A stretch of DNA of 64,000 nt, from the NCBI RefSeq assembly GCF_000321225.1, contig NW_004450324.1:807256-871255 (forward strand). The letters run 5' to 3'. The position numbers were made by a program, and so were the translations under genes. Shown in pieces: positions 24,194-35,530 of this stretch (the stretch's first letter is position 1; the number at the start of each line of letters is the position of its first letter). The notes below the pieces were generated by a model, which was given only the letters and a program-made list of their open reading frames with translations, had not been told where the DNA came from and did no database searches. Origin of the DNA: Odobenus rosmarus divergens (taxonomy: Eukaryota; Chordata; Mammalia; Carnivora; Odobenidae).

Positions 24194-24552
24194 CGGTGTG
24201 GCTGCGTACACTGAAGGACACAGCCAGTGGAATTGGTACCTTTTGCAAGACTGAAATCATGGCAGGTGAAGAAATTAATGCCCAATTCCATTTCACTGAT
24301 ATCAAAACATGTTTCAACGCTTATACTCTCACAGGTAGAATGAATTATGTACTGGCTACATATGGAGGCATTTCTTTGATGGTCTTATACTTCAAATTAA
24401 GATCTAAAAAAGCACCAGCTGTGAAAGCAGCATAAATGGATTTTAAACTGTACCTCACCTGTTAAGTTCCCATGCCTGGAGAAGCTAATGTCAACTCATC
24501 ATGTAATTCTCAACCTGTACAATAAATTAAGAACCTAGGAAAAAAAAAAAAA
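24194..24552 (+). pseudogene. ATP5MK: retrocopy of ATP5MK (DAPIT/USMG5, ATP synthase membrane subunit) with intact 58-codon frame
   Basis: An open frame from ATG 24259 to TAA 24435 gives 58 residues, the normal length of DAPIT, a single-helix subunit of mitochondrial ATP synthase. Recognisable parts are FNAYTLTGRMNYVLATYGGI and LYFKLRSKKAPAVKAA, very close to the recalled human protein. No introns are present. A 3' UTR with an AATAAA signal (24521-24526) leads into an A-rich tail at about 24540-24552. GTGTGGGTGAATG occurs at both 24181-24193 and 24561-24573, and the bases before each copy also partly match, consistent with a target-site duplication. All this marks an L1-mediated processed copy inside ABCB11 intron 2, on the same strand as ABCB11. 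The frame lacks any disabling change, so it may be young or, less likely, expressed. The same frame is open upstream to an ATG at 24121, but that part predates the insertion and is not DAPIT. Confidence 0.9.
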
Positions 24553-24755
24553 CGCACAAAGTGTGGGTGAATGAAAGTATCTCATCTATAAATATCCAGC
24601 ATTGTTATTATTATTGCCTTTATCCATCTATTGTTATAATTGATTATAGTAGTAATTATTTAGTGAGAAACTACCAAGACTATGCTGGCCAGAATGACAT
24701 AATGGGAAAGAGGACCTAACATCTAGTGAGCACAAGTGATTCCAAGCAATTATTA

Positions 24756-24988
24756 TTATTATTAGTATTATTTAAAGATTTATTTACTTATTTGAGGGAG
24801 GGAGAGAGAGTGCCGAAGCAGGGGGAGGGGCAGAGGGAAAACAAAGGGGAAGCAGACTCCCCACTGAGTGCTGAGGGGGAGCCCAACTGAGGGGGCTCCA
24901 TCTCAGGATCCTGAGACCATGACCTGAGCCTGGTCAGGTCATGGTCCAAGAGTCGGACGCTTAACTGATTGAGCCACCCAGGTGCCCC
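24756..24988 (-). repeat. CanSINE with internal palindrome
   Basis: A reversed SINE flanked by GCAATTATTA at 24746-24755 and 24989-24998. It contains a 13-base perfect inverted repeat (24915-24927 with 24934-24946) that normal copies lack. Confidence 0.92.
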
Positions 24989-25820
24989 GCAATTATTAGT
25001 TTTTTAAACAAATCCTATGATTTTACAACTTACAGAAGAAAAAATGAGACTTGAATAAATTTTTTAAAACTTGACAAAGATTACATAACCAATAATTAAT
25101 GGAGCCATCATCCTAATCCAGTTCTGATTCCTAAACCCAAGATGTTTAATCTCTATCTGTACTATAATGTCTCTTTACACTTAAATTAAATGAATTAAAA
25201 TGGCAGGGAATCGGGATGTGTTGTTCCATGGCGTTGGTTGACATTAGCACCATGAAATTCCCTTCCCTGTTTCTTCCCTATACCCATGACCCTGCACCTC
25301 CACTTTCACTTCCTACCCTCCTTTTGCTCTCATCTATGCTGGGGAAAATCATATCCAGCTCAATCCTGTCGTTTCTCCTGGCATGGGAGTGTCATCATCA
25401 TCTTATTGTCTAGTTAATTTGTAGTCTCAATTTTAAACAGATAAATTCTGATGTCTCCAAGGAACAAAACAATAAATACTCATTTCACTCAGTAGTTAAA
25501 AAAATTAGATTTTCTTCAGCTAATTTAAAAATGTTGGTCTCCAGCTGACATCCAGAAAATACAAATATCTCATATCCTGTAGAAATATTGAAAAATGTAG
25601 TCAAGCTAGCAGTCCTGAACCTGACAGAGTGTTTTCTTGTGTAATGAGAGACAGAGAGAGAGAGAGAGAATGAAAAAAAAGGAGAAAAAGGCAAATAGTC
25701 ATTTTGCTGTGTTCCATGAATAAAGCTAATTTATGGGAATGTTTTCTTGGAGCAAAATTGTTAATGATTATGTTGTTTTGTCATTACTAACTGCTTTGTG
25801 CATTGTTTTTATCCTGACAG

Positions 25821-25842
25821 ATAACAATGATAAGAATTCAAG
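25821..25842 (+). CDS. ABCB11: ABCB11 exon 3 (22-nt microexon)
   Basis: A 22-base exon lies between a cctgacag acceptor and a perfect gtaagtga donor. It completes codon 26 as His and adds NNDKNS plus two bases of Arg33. The same tiny exon exists in human (NNDKKS). Skipping it would shift the frame, so its inclusion is required. It is cytosolic and polar. Confidence 0.94.
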
Positions 25843-26689
25843 GTAAGTGACTATTTTAACAATACATCATCATTTCTAGAATAACTCCTTAATATTCCTT
25901 TTAAAGGCACAAAACAAAAATAATATTTTCATGCATCTTGTACTTCCTATAAAATGGCATAGGTAATCCATTCCTTTTCTCTTTAAAACATTGCTGTAAT
26001 TTGATTTCAAAAACCTTTTGAAATATTCCTTCTGTATTGAGTCCAAATCTCCTCTGTGTATCCAGCAACACACAGAATTTCTAACCTATATGGGCAGAGG
26101 AAAAGTTGAACAAGTATGATTTCATGAGCACAGGGGAGATCCATAAACCTCAAATTCTTCCCACAGACAAATACTAGAACCCTAAAATTTAATTATTAGA
26201 TACTTCTCTTTAGTTTGAGAGTTTAAATCCTCATATAAAAATGTCAGTTAATCATACAGTGGTATAAAAGTAGGAGTAGACAGAGTAATCTGAGAAGACA
26301 GAAGGCAGGCACCAGGCAAGTTCCTAGAAAGAGGTGGTAGGAAGGCAGAGGTTGAAGTTATATAGGAAATTCTAAGTAATTACATAGGAAATTCTAAGTA
26401 AGTAAAGTGCTAGGGTCAGCCTGGGCCTAGAAGAACCATGCTTTTCTCACTGGGTAGAAAAAAGATGAAAATAGGTGTGGGTGTAGATGAATGGCAATGA
26501 GAGAATGAATAGGAAGTTTGAGTGAATTCTTCAGTTTTTAGAGGAGATGAATCCATCTTCTGATACATGTGGTAATGTAGAATGAGAAGATCATGGTGAA
26601 AGTTTGAGAAAGCTGTGGAGGGAAATGGAACAATCTGTAGACAGATGAAGTACAGCGCTGTAGATTGAGCTAAGACTGGAGATCATACT

Positions 26690-26860
26690 TATTCATTCAT
26701 TCATTCATTCATTCATGCATCCATTCATTTCACAAATATTAATTAAGTGCCTACCAGGTGTCAGGCACTATTAAAGTGCTTAGGATACAGAAAAGAACAA
26801 AATGGGCCAATATATCTGTCCTTGAGGAGTTTACATTTTAGTGAGGGTGACATAATATGC
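26690..26860 (-). repeat. L2 3' end relic with (TTCA)n
   Basis: ATTCATTCATTC, then ACAAATATTAATTAAGTGCC and CAGGTGTCAGGCACTATTAA, the reversed L2 3' terminus. Confidence 0.75.
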
Positions 26861-26929
26861 ACCAAAAATAAATACAATATATAGCATGGTAGCTAGTAAT
26901 AATCTATCACTTTCTTTCTAAGAAGAAAA

Positions 26930-27300
26930 AAAGCAAACATGGAATGGAGATATGGAATGATGTGGGGAGAAAGCTGAAATTTTGAAGGCTTTGGCCAGGG
27001 AAGGTCCCATTGAGAAGGTGACTTATGAGGGAAAGTCTGAAGAAGAGGAGGGGGTTGGTCATGCAGGTATCTGAAGAAAGAGCATTCTGGCGAGAGGAAA
27101 CAGCAAGTGCAAATGGTCAGAAGTGAGAATAAATTTGACCTGAACAAAGGTCAGCAAAGAGGCCAAGTGGCTCAGGTGCTGAGAATTGGAGTGCAGTAGG
27201 AGGAGACAAGGTCAGAGAGCCAATTGGCCAGACCGTGGAGGGCCTTGGGCATCTCAGCAAGGACTTGGGATTCTACTCTGAGCTGGAGGGGAAGCTTAGG
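26930..27300. repeat. unassigned old interspersed repeat
   Basis: Contains GGAAGGTCCCATTGAGAAGG, GAAACAGCAAGTGCAAATGG and ACCGTGGAGGGCCTTGGGCA. The same style of sequence recurs at 56380-56720. It is a common mammalian repeat whose family I cannot name safely. Confidence 0.5.
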
Positions 27301-28283
27301 GCAGCTGACTGTCAGGCATGGCATGTGTTGGCATCAGCGCACATGGTGGAGAGCTTGTCTCCAGCAGCCCCCACAGCCTGGCTTTGGGAGGACAGGGGCA
27401 AACAGCTGCATGGAGGCAGAGATGGAGTTTCCAAAGATGTAGTGGGGAAAAGGATTAAGGATGATGGTAAGAATGTAGTCCAAATGGCTCGTGTGGGATC
27501 TGGGATGCATGGGGAAGGAAGCACAATCTTGATGGGGTTTTAACATTTGGAAATTAATGAGGGTTTAAGGGACTGCAGATCTCAACTAAGATGACAAATA
27601 GGTGTAGAAGGAGGAAGGAAGTGACAAAACAGACTGCATAGGCTGTCCCAGAATGCCAATGGAGTAGTTTCTGGTGAAAGAAAGGTCCAGGGTGTTTCCA
27701 TGAATGGATGACTCAGGTGAAGTAGAGATCCCTGGAGCTGAGACGGTCAAAGATGGGTTAGATACAACTTTATGAGAAATTAAATGAGTAAGAAATACTA
27801 AGGAAATACAATTTTATGGGAAGTATGGGAGTTTTTAAAACTTTCCCATCATATCAATACTATTTAATGTATTTGTAAGATTTTTAAGTGCTAGAAGGAA
27901 GCTTTAAATCAGCTAATCCAACCACCTCAACTTACATTACAATGAAATGTCAATAGAAACAGGTTGAGGGTCAAGGCTGAGGTCCAACAGTTTTATGTTA
28001 GTATAACTGGGAGTACAGAGCACTTTTTATTTTCTTTCAATACCTCTCAGAAAAACTTCACTGAATCTCTGCTGAACATGAGATATAGCTATACTGAAAT
28101 CTCTGGAAGAGGTAAATCTGAAAAATAAGAGCTTGTTTTTAGGATGCCAGGTTTGGCAAGAATTTCTCAGTCAGTGGGGACTTTATTTCTCACTAAAGGA
28201 TGACTCATAAAATTCTTACCCAGGGAGAATTTCTCTTTGTTTTGGAAAGAATGGTCTATAAATCCATATGTTTTTCTCCTCAG

Positions 28284-28335
28284 GTTACAAGATGAGAGGA
28301 AAGGTGACAGCAGTCCAGTTGGCTTCTTTCAATTG
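28284..28335 (+). CDS. ABCB11: ABCB11 exon 4 (codons 34-50)
   Basis: The acceptor is ttctcctcag and the donor is gtaataaa. The exon encodes the cytosolic linker LQDERKGDSSPVGFFQL; the final VGFFQL, just before TM1, matches human. The middle SSP replaces the human GVR, the most diverged spot in the N-terminal segment. It ends exactly on a codon boundary. Confidence 0.95.
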
Positions 28336-28502
28336 GTAATAAAACTGTGCTGATTTCTGACATAAATTTTGCAACTGCAAATTGTTCAGATCATGGAGGG
28401 AGTGTTAAATCTTTAGTCACTGGCAGGTTTTTAAGTACAGTGTTCACTTTTTCGGTCACATGCTAAATGGTTAGAATATATTGGTAATTAAACATAAATC
28501 CT

Positions 28503-28734
28503 GGGGCGCCTGGGTTTCTCAGTCGGTTAAGCATCCAACTCTTGATTTCAGCTCAGGTCATGATCTCAGGGTTGTGAGATTGAGCCCTGTGTTGGGTTCC
28601 ACACTGGGTGTGGAGCCTGCTTAAGATTCTCTCTCTCCCTCTCCCTCTGTCCCTCCCCACTCTCTCTCTCCCCACCTCTAAATAAATAAATAAATGAGTA
28701 AATGAATAAATAAATAAATAAAATAATATTAAAC
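28503..28734 (+). repeat. CanSINE with target duplication
   Basis: A forward SINE beginning GGGGCGCCTGGGTTTCTCAG with an AAATA-rich tail. ACATAAATCCT at 28492-28502 and 28735-28745. Confidence 0.93.
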
Positions 28735-29167
28735 ACATAAATCCTATCTGATAGATTAGAAAAGTGTCCTGGAAAATAATCACTAAGCCCATAATTATTT
28801 TAGTAAAGAAAATCATCACAGTAATCATATGATGTATATTTATCCTTATGACATATCTTTGGAAATTCCATAGTGTGGTATTTTCCCCAAATTTTCACAA
28901 AGTAGAGGCATCTCTAGGCACTAATAGTCACTCTTGTTTGTCAATATCAGTTCTGGGATAAATTCATGCTATTGCTGAATGCTTCACACAGTATTTCTAC
29001 ACAGCAATGGCATCAATGCCAGTGACCACTTCCCACTGAAGTTGTGAATCAATGGCTAAGACCTGAAGTCAGTTCTTGAGGTAAAGAGAATGAATTCAGA
29101 GACTAGGAAAGAAATAATATAAACTAGCAATGTAAGAGCCTAGTGTTTTAGATAATTGATATACAAC

Positions 29168-29356
29168 TTTTTTTTTTTTTTAAAGATTTTATTTATTTGA
29201 GAGAGAGCAAAAGTGAGAGAGATCACAGAGGGAGAGAGAGGGTAAGCAGACTCCCCACTAAGCAGAGAGACCAATGTGGGGCTTGTTCCCAGAACCCTGG
29301 GATCATGACCTGAGCCAAAGACAGATGCTTAACCACCTGGGCCACCCAGGTCCCCC
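29168..29356 (-). repeat. CanSINE with target duplication
   Basis: A reversed SINE flanked by GATATAC at 29158-29164 and 29357-29363. It ends about 170 bases before exon 5. Confidence 0.9.
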
Positions 29357-29527
29357 GATATACCATTTATGTTGATATAATTAGTGAAAACTCTACTTTT
29401 CAATGAAGATGATTCTAATAAAATTTGGTGCTGAATGCTATTTATCAGAATCTAGTAACTAAAATTAAATAGTCCTACTTCTCCTGCTTTTCACCATAGA
29501 TGATCTCTGAATCCTTTGTTTTTCAAG

Positions 29528-29766
29528 TTTCGATTCTCTTCAACGACTGACATATGGCTGATGTTTGTGGGAAGTTTATGTGCAATTCTCCATGGACTAT
29601 CCCATCCAGGCGTGCTGCTCATTTTTGGCACAATGACGGATGTTTTTATTGAATATGACACTGAAATACAACAACTCAAGATCCCTGGAAAAGCATGTGT
29701 AAACAACACTATAGTATGGCTCAACAGCTCCCTTAACCAGAATGTGACAAATGGAACTCAGTGTGG
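29528..29766 (+). CDS. ABCB11: ABCB11 exon 5: TM1 and glycosylated extracellular loop 1 (codons 51-130)
   Basis: This 239-base exon follows a tttttcaag acceptor. It encodes the elbow helix, TM1 (about residues 61-90) and the first extracellular loop. Four N-glycosylation sequons are visible at Asn109 (NNT), Asn116 (NSS), Asn122 (NVT) and Asn125 (NGT), the same four as in human BSEP, where these glycans are known to matter for stability and trafficking. The loop is otherwise the least conserved part of the exon ([10 protein letters not shown]). The donor is gtaagctg, after two bases of Gly130. Confidence 0.97.
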
Positions 29767-30674
29767 GTAAGCTGCTTTTTTTAAATTTTTTACTTTTTTT
29801 GCTCATATATTAAATTGTAACTCAAAATGTGTAAATGGGATTTTATTAGCTGAACTGGAGTGATATCCAACACAGAGCGAACAGAAACATAAATTTAACC
29901 CATATTTCTGCAAATTACTCTGCCCTGAGGTTCTTCCTATCTTACCAGGTTTTTAAATCCTAACAAAAAAACAGAATTGGAAATTATCCATTAAATGTGT
30001 CACCCAAATTTAAGCACTTGATAGATTATAGGCTTGAGGATGGACACTACCAGTATACTAGGAAGGTGAGCCATGAATTTTACTTGAGTCCTTGTCATGT
30101 CTCATGTCTTATATGCAAGACTTCTTTTAGTTTCTTAACTCCTTTCTGTTTCTTGGCTTCTGTGGCTGTGGCTAATGGTCAACTTGATCTTCCCAGCCTT
30201 CTTTCCATAATGGGAAATTCATTAGTGTGCTACAGCACTTGGAGTAGGGGCTGCTTTGTCTCAGTAGTTGAGTTTCTATGGAAGAGTGGTGTGGTGCTAT
30301 AAACAGAAGGGAGCCATGCCGTATTAACTAGAAACCACTGTGCTACTATTCATTTTGAGATAAGCCCAACAGGCTGCCTTGTAAGCAGTGAGTCCATAGT
30401 GTTCATGGTGCTGACTCACTGTCACAGCATGAACTTTGCAGCCTGGCTCACACTGCCTCAGGGCCAGAACAAGCTCATTTGCATGTACGAACCTGCACAC
30501 TCAGGTTCAAGAGCCAAGGGCAGGGCACATCCTGACTAGAAAGTCACTTGGAATAGCTCCCTTAGGCGAATTTATATTTTTCACCTTCATTTAAAAATTT
30601 TTCTACATATTTCATTTAGATTATGAACAAATCCTTCTAAACCACCGATCTGTTCCATAATACTATCTACTGTT

Positions 30675-30800
30675 AGGGTCTTTCATTCATTCACTCATTC
30701 AACCAAAATTTTTTGAACACCAACTACATACCAGGAACTTGTATAAGCCTCAAGGATACAGTGGTTATCTTGAGTCATGGTCCTTATCTTCAACATGGCA
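30675..30800 (-). repeat. L2 3' end relic
   Basis: CATTCATTCACTCATTCAAC, TTGAACACCAACTACATACC and AGGATACAGTGGTTATCTT match a reversed L2 terminus. Confidence 0.7.
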
Positions 30801-31557
30801 TTTAGGTCTAGTCGGTAAAATCATCATTAAATCAAAGACCATTCAAATAAATATGTAGTTACAGTTGGTTAGTACTTGACAGAAAAATACAAGACAATAT
30901 GCAAAGTGCAGAATTACCCTTTAAAAAATAATAAGCTTACTATTAGAAATAAATTTCCTAATGTGTATGTGTTCTAAATTTGGAAGTAAGATTCAGAACA
31001 GTTTGTATAAAAGAATTACTGTTGTCAATAACAGTCTTTTAAGTCTTTCTTTTATGTTGCAGGACAAAAATGAATTGCTTTTTACAGAGTAGTTTGACTA
31101 CAAAATGTAAGGTTAAATTACTTCCCCCTTTGAAAAAAAGGCATTCAGACTTATGTACGATGTAAATTGACCCAAATCATTAATAACATTTATGAAGGTA
31201 AAATTTTCTAGGGAAAATTCCTCAAAGTATAGCCTGTTATGCCTTAAAATTTGGTAATAAATGTTAGAGGGGCCAAAATTTGAGACATATCCATGGTAAC
31301 AAGTGCTCATAAATATTTATTAGATAATTTAAAGAATGAATCTACCATTAACATCTGTATCACTAACATCCAGTAGAAAGGAATTTACTGTGGTTACCCA
31401 TTACTGACACTTTATTTATTCTTACTAGGTCATACACTTGAAGGTGAGCAAATAGTGCAAAGCAAGTAGGGGCTTTCAGAAGCTCATTGGCTTTTGCTGA
31501 ATTCATATGATACAGAACATGTAAATGGATAATTGTCCTTTTTTAAAAAAATTTCAT

Positions 31558-31751
31558 GGGCGCCTGGGTGGCTCAGTTGGTTAAGCGACTGCCTTCGGCT
31601 CAGGTCATGATCCTGGAGTCCCGGGATCAAGTCCCGCATCGGGCTCCCTGCTCGGCAGGGAGTCTGCTTCTCCCTCTGACCCTCTTCCCTCTCATGTGCT
31701 CTCTATCTCTCATTCTCTCTCTCTCAAATAAATAAATAAATCTTTAAAAAA
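31558..31751 (+). repeat. CanSINE with 13-base target duplication
   Basis: A clean forward copy from GGGCGCCTGGGTGGCTCAGT to an AAATAAATAAATCTTT tail. AAAAAAATTTCAT occurs on both sides (31545-31557 and 31752-31764). Confidence 0.94.
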
Positions 31752-32774
31752 AAAAAAATTTCATATGAGTATCTGGAATTGTGTAGACCACATCTTTCTC
31801 AGGCCTTTTCTTTACCAGGATCTCCTTTGATGAGTTAAATACTTTAACTGTGAATTATTATGGTCCCTGACATGACTACTGTTTTACTTCTGGGTAAATA
31901 TTTGTTTAGCTTTTATGTAGTTAAGATCACTGTGAAAATGGACTTGGGTGGAACAGAATAGAAGGGAGTGGACACTTTCCTACCTGTAAGTAATTCACAA
32001 GCCTCCAGAATTACTCAACTCTTTGGCACCTTTTCTCTTGGAAAAAGTATATAATTAAAAGTACAATTTCTCCACCTATTATATTAGGTATATTAGTCTT
32101 GGACAAGGCTACTCCATGATTTTATCAACATAAGCATGCATGTGTAATGGTAGGAGCAGGTTTTTCTCTTTCATTTCACTGGTTGGTTTCTACATATCGA
32201 TTGTAATCCATTGGATGGAATTTTTAGGCAAAGCCTTCCAAATGGCTCTCAGTGCATAATGCTGAAAAGTATTAAAGAACATCAGGCCTCCTGATTAGTT
32301 TATCAGAATTTATTTGCTCCTAATAGTCAAATAATAAGGCAAAAGAATGAGAAATGACTGAAGGGGAAGTCCAAAGAGTCCAAATATCACAGTGCTCCTT
32401 CTTTTTATTTTCTTTTATCCAATTGAAGTGTAAAAACTCAAATGGAAACCACAAACTCTTGTGACTTAATTGTGGAAATGACGTACCATAATTACTGGCA
32501 TTTTCTATTGGTCACACAACCAACCCTGGTATAATCTGGGAAGGGACTATACAACAGTGTGAATACCAGGAGACAAGAACAATTAGGGGCTCCTTAGAGA
32601 CTGACTACTGCAGTCACTGAGAAGTTTGATTCCTCATTTCCCCCACATGTGAATGCATCAAAGTAGAAACCAGCCTGTATTTTCTCTTGGATTTGAGTCT
32701 GTTTTGTTAGCAATATTCGGTTAGTGTAAGCATTCAAGCACTATGTTGAAGTTAGACACTGTAAAACCATACAT

Positions 32775-33715
32775 TTTTAAAACAGCTTTATTGAGACACA
32801 ATTCACATACCATGAAATTTACCAACTTCAGGTGTACAACTCAATGGTTTTTAGTATTTCACAGAGTTGTGCACCCACCACTGTAATCAATTTTAGAACA
32901 TTTTTATTACTACAAAAAGAAACCCATACCCCTTAGCTATCACTCTCCAATTCCCCCATTCTCTCCTCAGCCCTAGACAACCACTAATCTACTTTCTGGC
33001 TCTGTAGGTTTGCCTATTCTGGACATTCCATACAAATGGAATCCCACAATATGTGGTCCTTTGTGATTGGTTTCTTTAACTTAATGTTTTCAAGGTTCAT
33101 CATACTGTAGCATGAATTAGGACAGCCTAGCATGTGTCTATGCTGGAGAATGCTCCATGTGCACTTCTGGGGAATATGTATTTTGCTATTATTGGATAGA
33201 ATGTTCAAAAGATGTTTGGTAGATCTAATTGGTTTATGGTGTTATTCAAGTCTTCTATTCCTAGTTGTTCTATCCAATACTGAAAGTATGGAGTTGTGAT
33301 CTCTGACTATTATCATTGAACTATCTATTTCTACCCTTGAATCTGTCACACTTTGCTTCATGTGTTTGGGGGCTCTGTTTTTAGATGCATGTATGCTTAA
33401 AATTGCTATAATCTTCCGATAGATTGACCCTTTTATCATTACCAAATGATTTTTATTTCTAGTAACAATTTTTTAAAGTTTATTTTGTCTTATATTAGTA
33501 TAGCCACTCTTGGTTTGTTATGGTTGCTCTTTACCATGACACATCTTTTTCCATACTACTTTCAACTTGTTCAAATTTTTTAATCTAAAATGTGTCTCCT
33601 GTAGACAGCCTATAGTTGGAGCTTGGTTTTGTTTTTTTTTTAATTTATCCAGTCTGACAATCTCTGCCTTTTGATTGGATTATTTAATCCATTACATATA
33701 AAACCAACCTACCTG
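32775..33715 (-). mobile_element. L1 fragment, internally deleted
   Basis: The first part is a reversed L1 3' UTR (GTACAACTCAATGGTTTTTA, CCACTAATCTACTTTCTGGC). From about 33130 it becomes the reversed 5' part of ORF2 (GATCTAATTGGTTTATGGTG, CAGCCTATAGTTGGAGC). Most of ORF2 between them is missing. Confidence 0.85.
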
Positions 33716-34571
33716 AGTCTAAAAGAGTGGATAAAAGAAGGTTAGAGATCTCAGGACCCAAATAATGACATGGTTGTGAGTTTCTTGGATTTTCTTTAGG
33801 CCTCATATGTACTAGATTGGGTGTTGGGAAAGCTGTACCTAGAAATACCAATGAGCACAGACCACAAAACTCAATAAAATTCTGCTCTCTCTAGATAATA
33901 GACCACAAAGAGGCAGCCTGACAGAAGAATTTCAGGCAATAACTATTCTACTCAAGCCAATACCACAGAACAAAACAAAAGACAAATAACCTCACTCTTA
34001 CCCCTGCCAGCAAAGGTTGAGTTGGGGGCCTAGACTTTCGTCTTTGCCAGGTATCAATGAGCCCCTGCTGTGTCTCTCCCTTACCCAACTCCTGTGGTAT
34101 CAGTGAAGAATATGTGGAGGCCTCAACCACCCCCAATGTAATGAGAAACCTCTCTCCCTACCTGCTTGGGTAGGATCAGAGAGTCAGGACATTTATCACC
34201 ACCCCTGTGGAAGAGAAAATCAAGACATTTTCAGATGAGGGAGATGAAGAGAATTTATTGCCAGCTGACTTACCTAAAGGAATGGCTAAAGGAAGTTCTT
34301 TGAATAGAAAGGAAACAATAAAAGAAATCTTGGATATTAAGTAGGAAGAACATGGTAAGCAAAACCATGGGTAAATATAATAGACTTTCCTCCTCCTCCT
34401 GAGTTTTCTAAATTATGTTTGATGGTGGAAGCAAAAATGCAAACACTGTCTGATATGGTCCTATTGTAACACACTGTCTGAGGTGAGTGTGATTTGGAAA
34501 TATTAAAGACAATTAAATCATTAACAGGGGAGAGTAAGGGTATATAAAGGGAGTTAATTTTGTTTGTTTGT

Positions 34572-34764
34572 TTTCTAAAGATATTATTTATTTATTTGAC
34601 AGAGAGAGACAGCAAGAGAGGGAACACAAGCAGGGGGAATGGGAGAGGGAGAAGCAGGCTTCCCGTTGAGCAGGGAGCCCAATGCAGGGCTCGATCGCAG
34701 GACCCCGGGATCATGTCCTGAGCCAAAGGCAGCCGCTTAATGACTGAGCCACCCAGGCGCCCCG
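34572..34764 (-). repeat. CanSINE
   Basis: A reversed SINE inside the L1; imperfect duplication GGGAGTTAAT / GGGAGTCAGT on its two sides. Confidence 0.9.
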
Positions 34765-34937
34765 GGAGTCAGTGTTGTTATACCCTGTGCAAACTGGTAA
34801 AATGACAACACTAGCTGACTATAATAAGTGATATACCTATAATGGAATTCCTAGAGCAACCGCTAAAAAAGCTATACAAAGAGATACAGTCAAAACCCTA
34901 CAGATAAATTAAAATTGAATTCTAAAAAATGTTTGAG

Positions 34938-35104
34938 GGGCACCAGGCTGGCTCAGTCAGTTAAGCATCTGACTCTTGATGTCAGCTCAGGTCTTGATCT
35001 CAGGGTTGTGAGTTCAAGCCCAGCATTGGGCTACATGCTAGGCGTGGAGCCTACTTAAAATAAAATAATAAGATTAAATAAAATAAATTAAAAATTTTAA
35101 AAAA
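34938..35104 (+). repeat. CanSINE, diverged
   Basis: A forward SINE with head GGGGCACCAGGCTGGCTCAG and a short AT-rich tail. AAAAAATGTTTGAG (34924-34937) is matched by AAAAAAGTTTGAG after it. Confidence 0.88.
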
Positions 35105-35345
35105 GTTTGAGTAGCCCATAAGAAAGCAGGGGGAAGAAAACAGAAAAATAAAAAACAGAAAGAACAAACAGGACACAAAAAATAAAATGTTACATTTGAA
35201 CCCTAACATATCAATAATTATATTAAATTTAAATGATTTAAATATACTAAATAAGACAGAGATTGGCAGAATGGGTTTTATGATAATCCAACTACATGCT
35301 ATTTATGAGAAAATCACTTTAACTAAAAAATATAGGCAAGTTGAG

Positions 35346-35530
35346 GGGTGCCTGGGTGGCTCAGTCAGTTAAGCGTCTGACTCTTGGTTTTGGCTCAGGT
35401 CATGATCTCCGGGTTATGAGATGGAACCCCGTCTTGGGCTCTGTGTTCAGCTGGGAGTCTCCCTGAGATGCTTTCTTCTCTCTCTCCCTCTGCCCCTCCT
35501 CCTGCTCGCACTTTCTCTCTCTAAAGAATG
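35346..35530 (+). repeat. CanSINE
   Basis: A forward SINE from GGGGTGCCTGGGTGGCTCAG through a CT-rich region; the A-rich tail is short. Confidence 0.9.

Larger units (their letters stand above)
23989..25820 (+). other. ABCB11: ABCB11 intron 2
   Basis: A 1.8 kb intron containing the ATP5MK retrocopy and one CanSINE (24756-24988). The 830 bases before exon 3 hold only a short GA repeat and AT-rich sequence. Confidence 0.9.
25843..28283 (+). other. ABCB11: ABCB11 intron 3
   Basis: A 2.4 kb intron. An L2-like relic with a TTCA repeat starts at about 26690 and is followed by an unassigned old repeat to about 27300. The rest shows no recognised feature. Confidence 0.9.
28336..29527 (+). other. 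ABCB11: ABCB11 intron 4
   Basis: A 1.2 kb intron holding two CanSINEs in opposite orientation (28503-28734 and 29168-29356). The roughly 430 bases between them show nothing recognised. Confidence 0.9.

Noticed and set aside
24121..24258. Upstream in-frame ATG extending the DAPIT copy to 104 codons
   Set aside because: The added part includes pre-insertion intron sequence and the parent 5' UTR; DAPIT is 58 residues and starts at 24259.
31558..31640. tRNA-like sequence
   Set aside because: The box A/B-like signals belong to the tRNA-Lys-derived head of a CanSINE, not to a functional tRNA gene.
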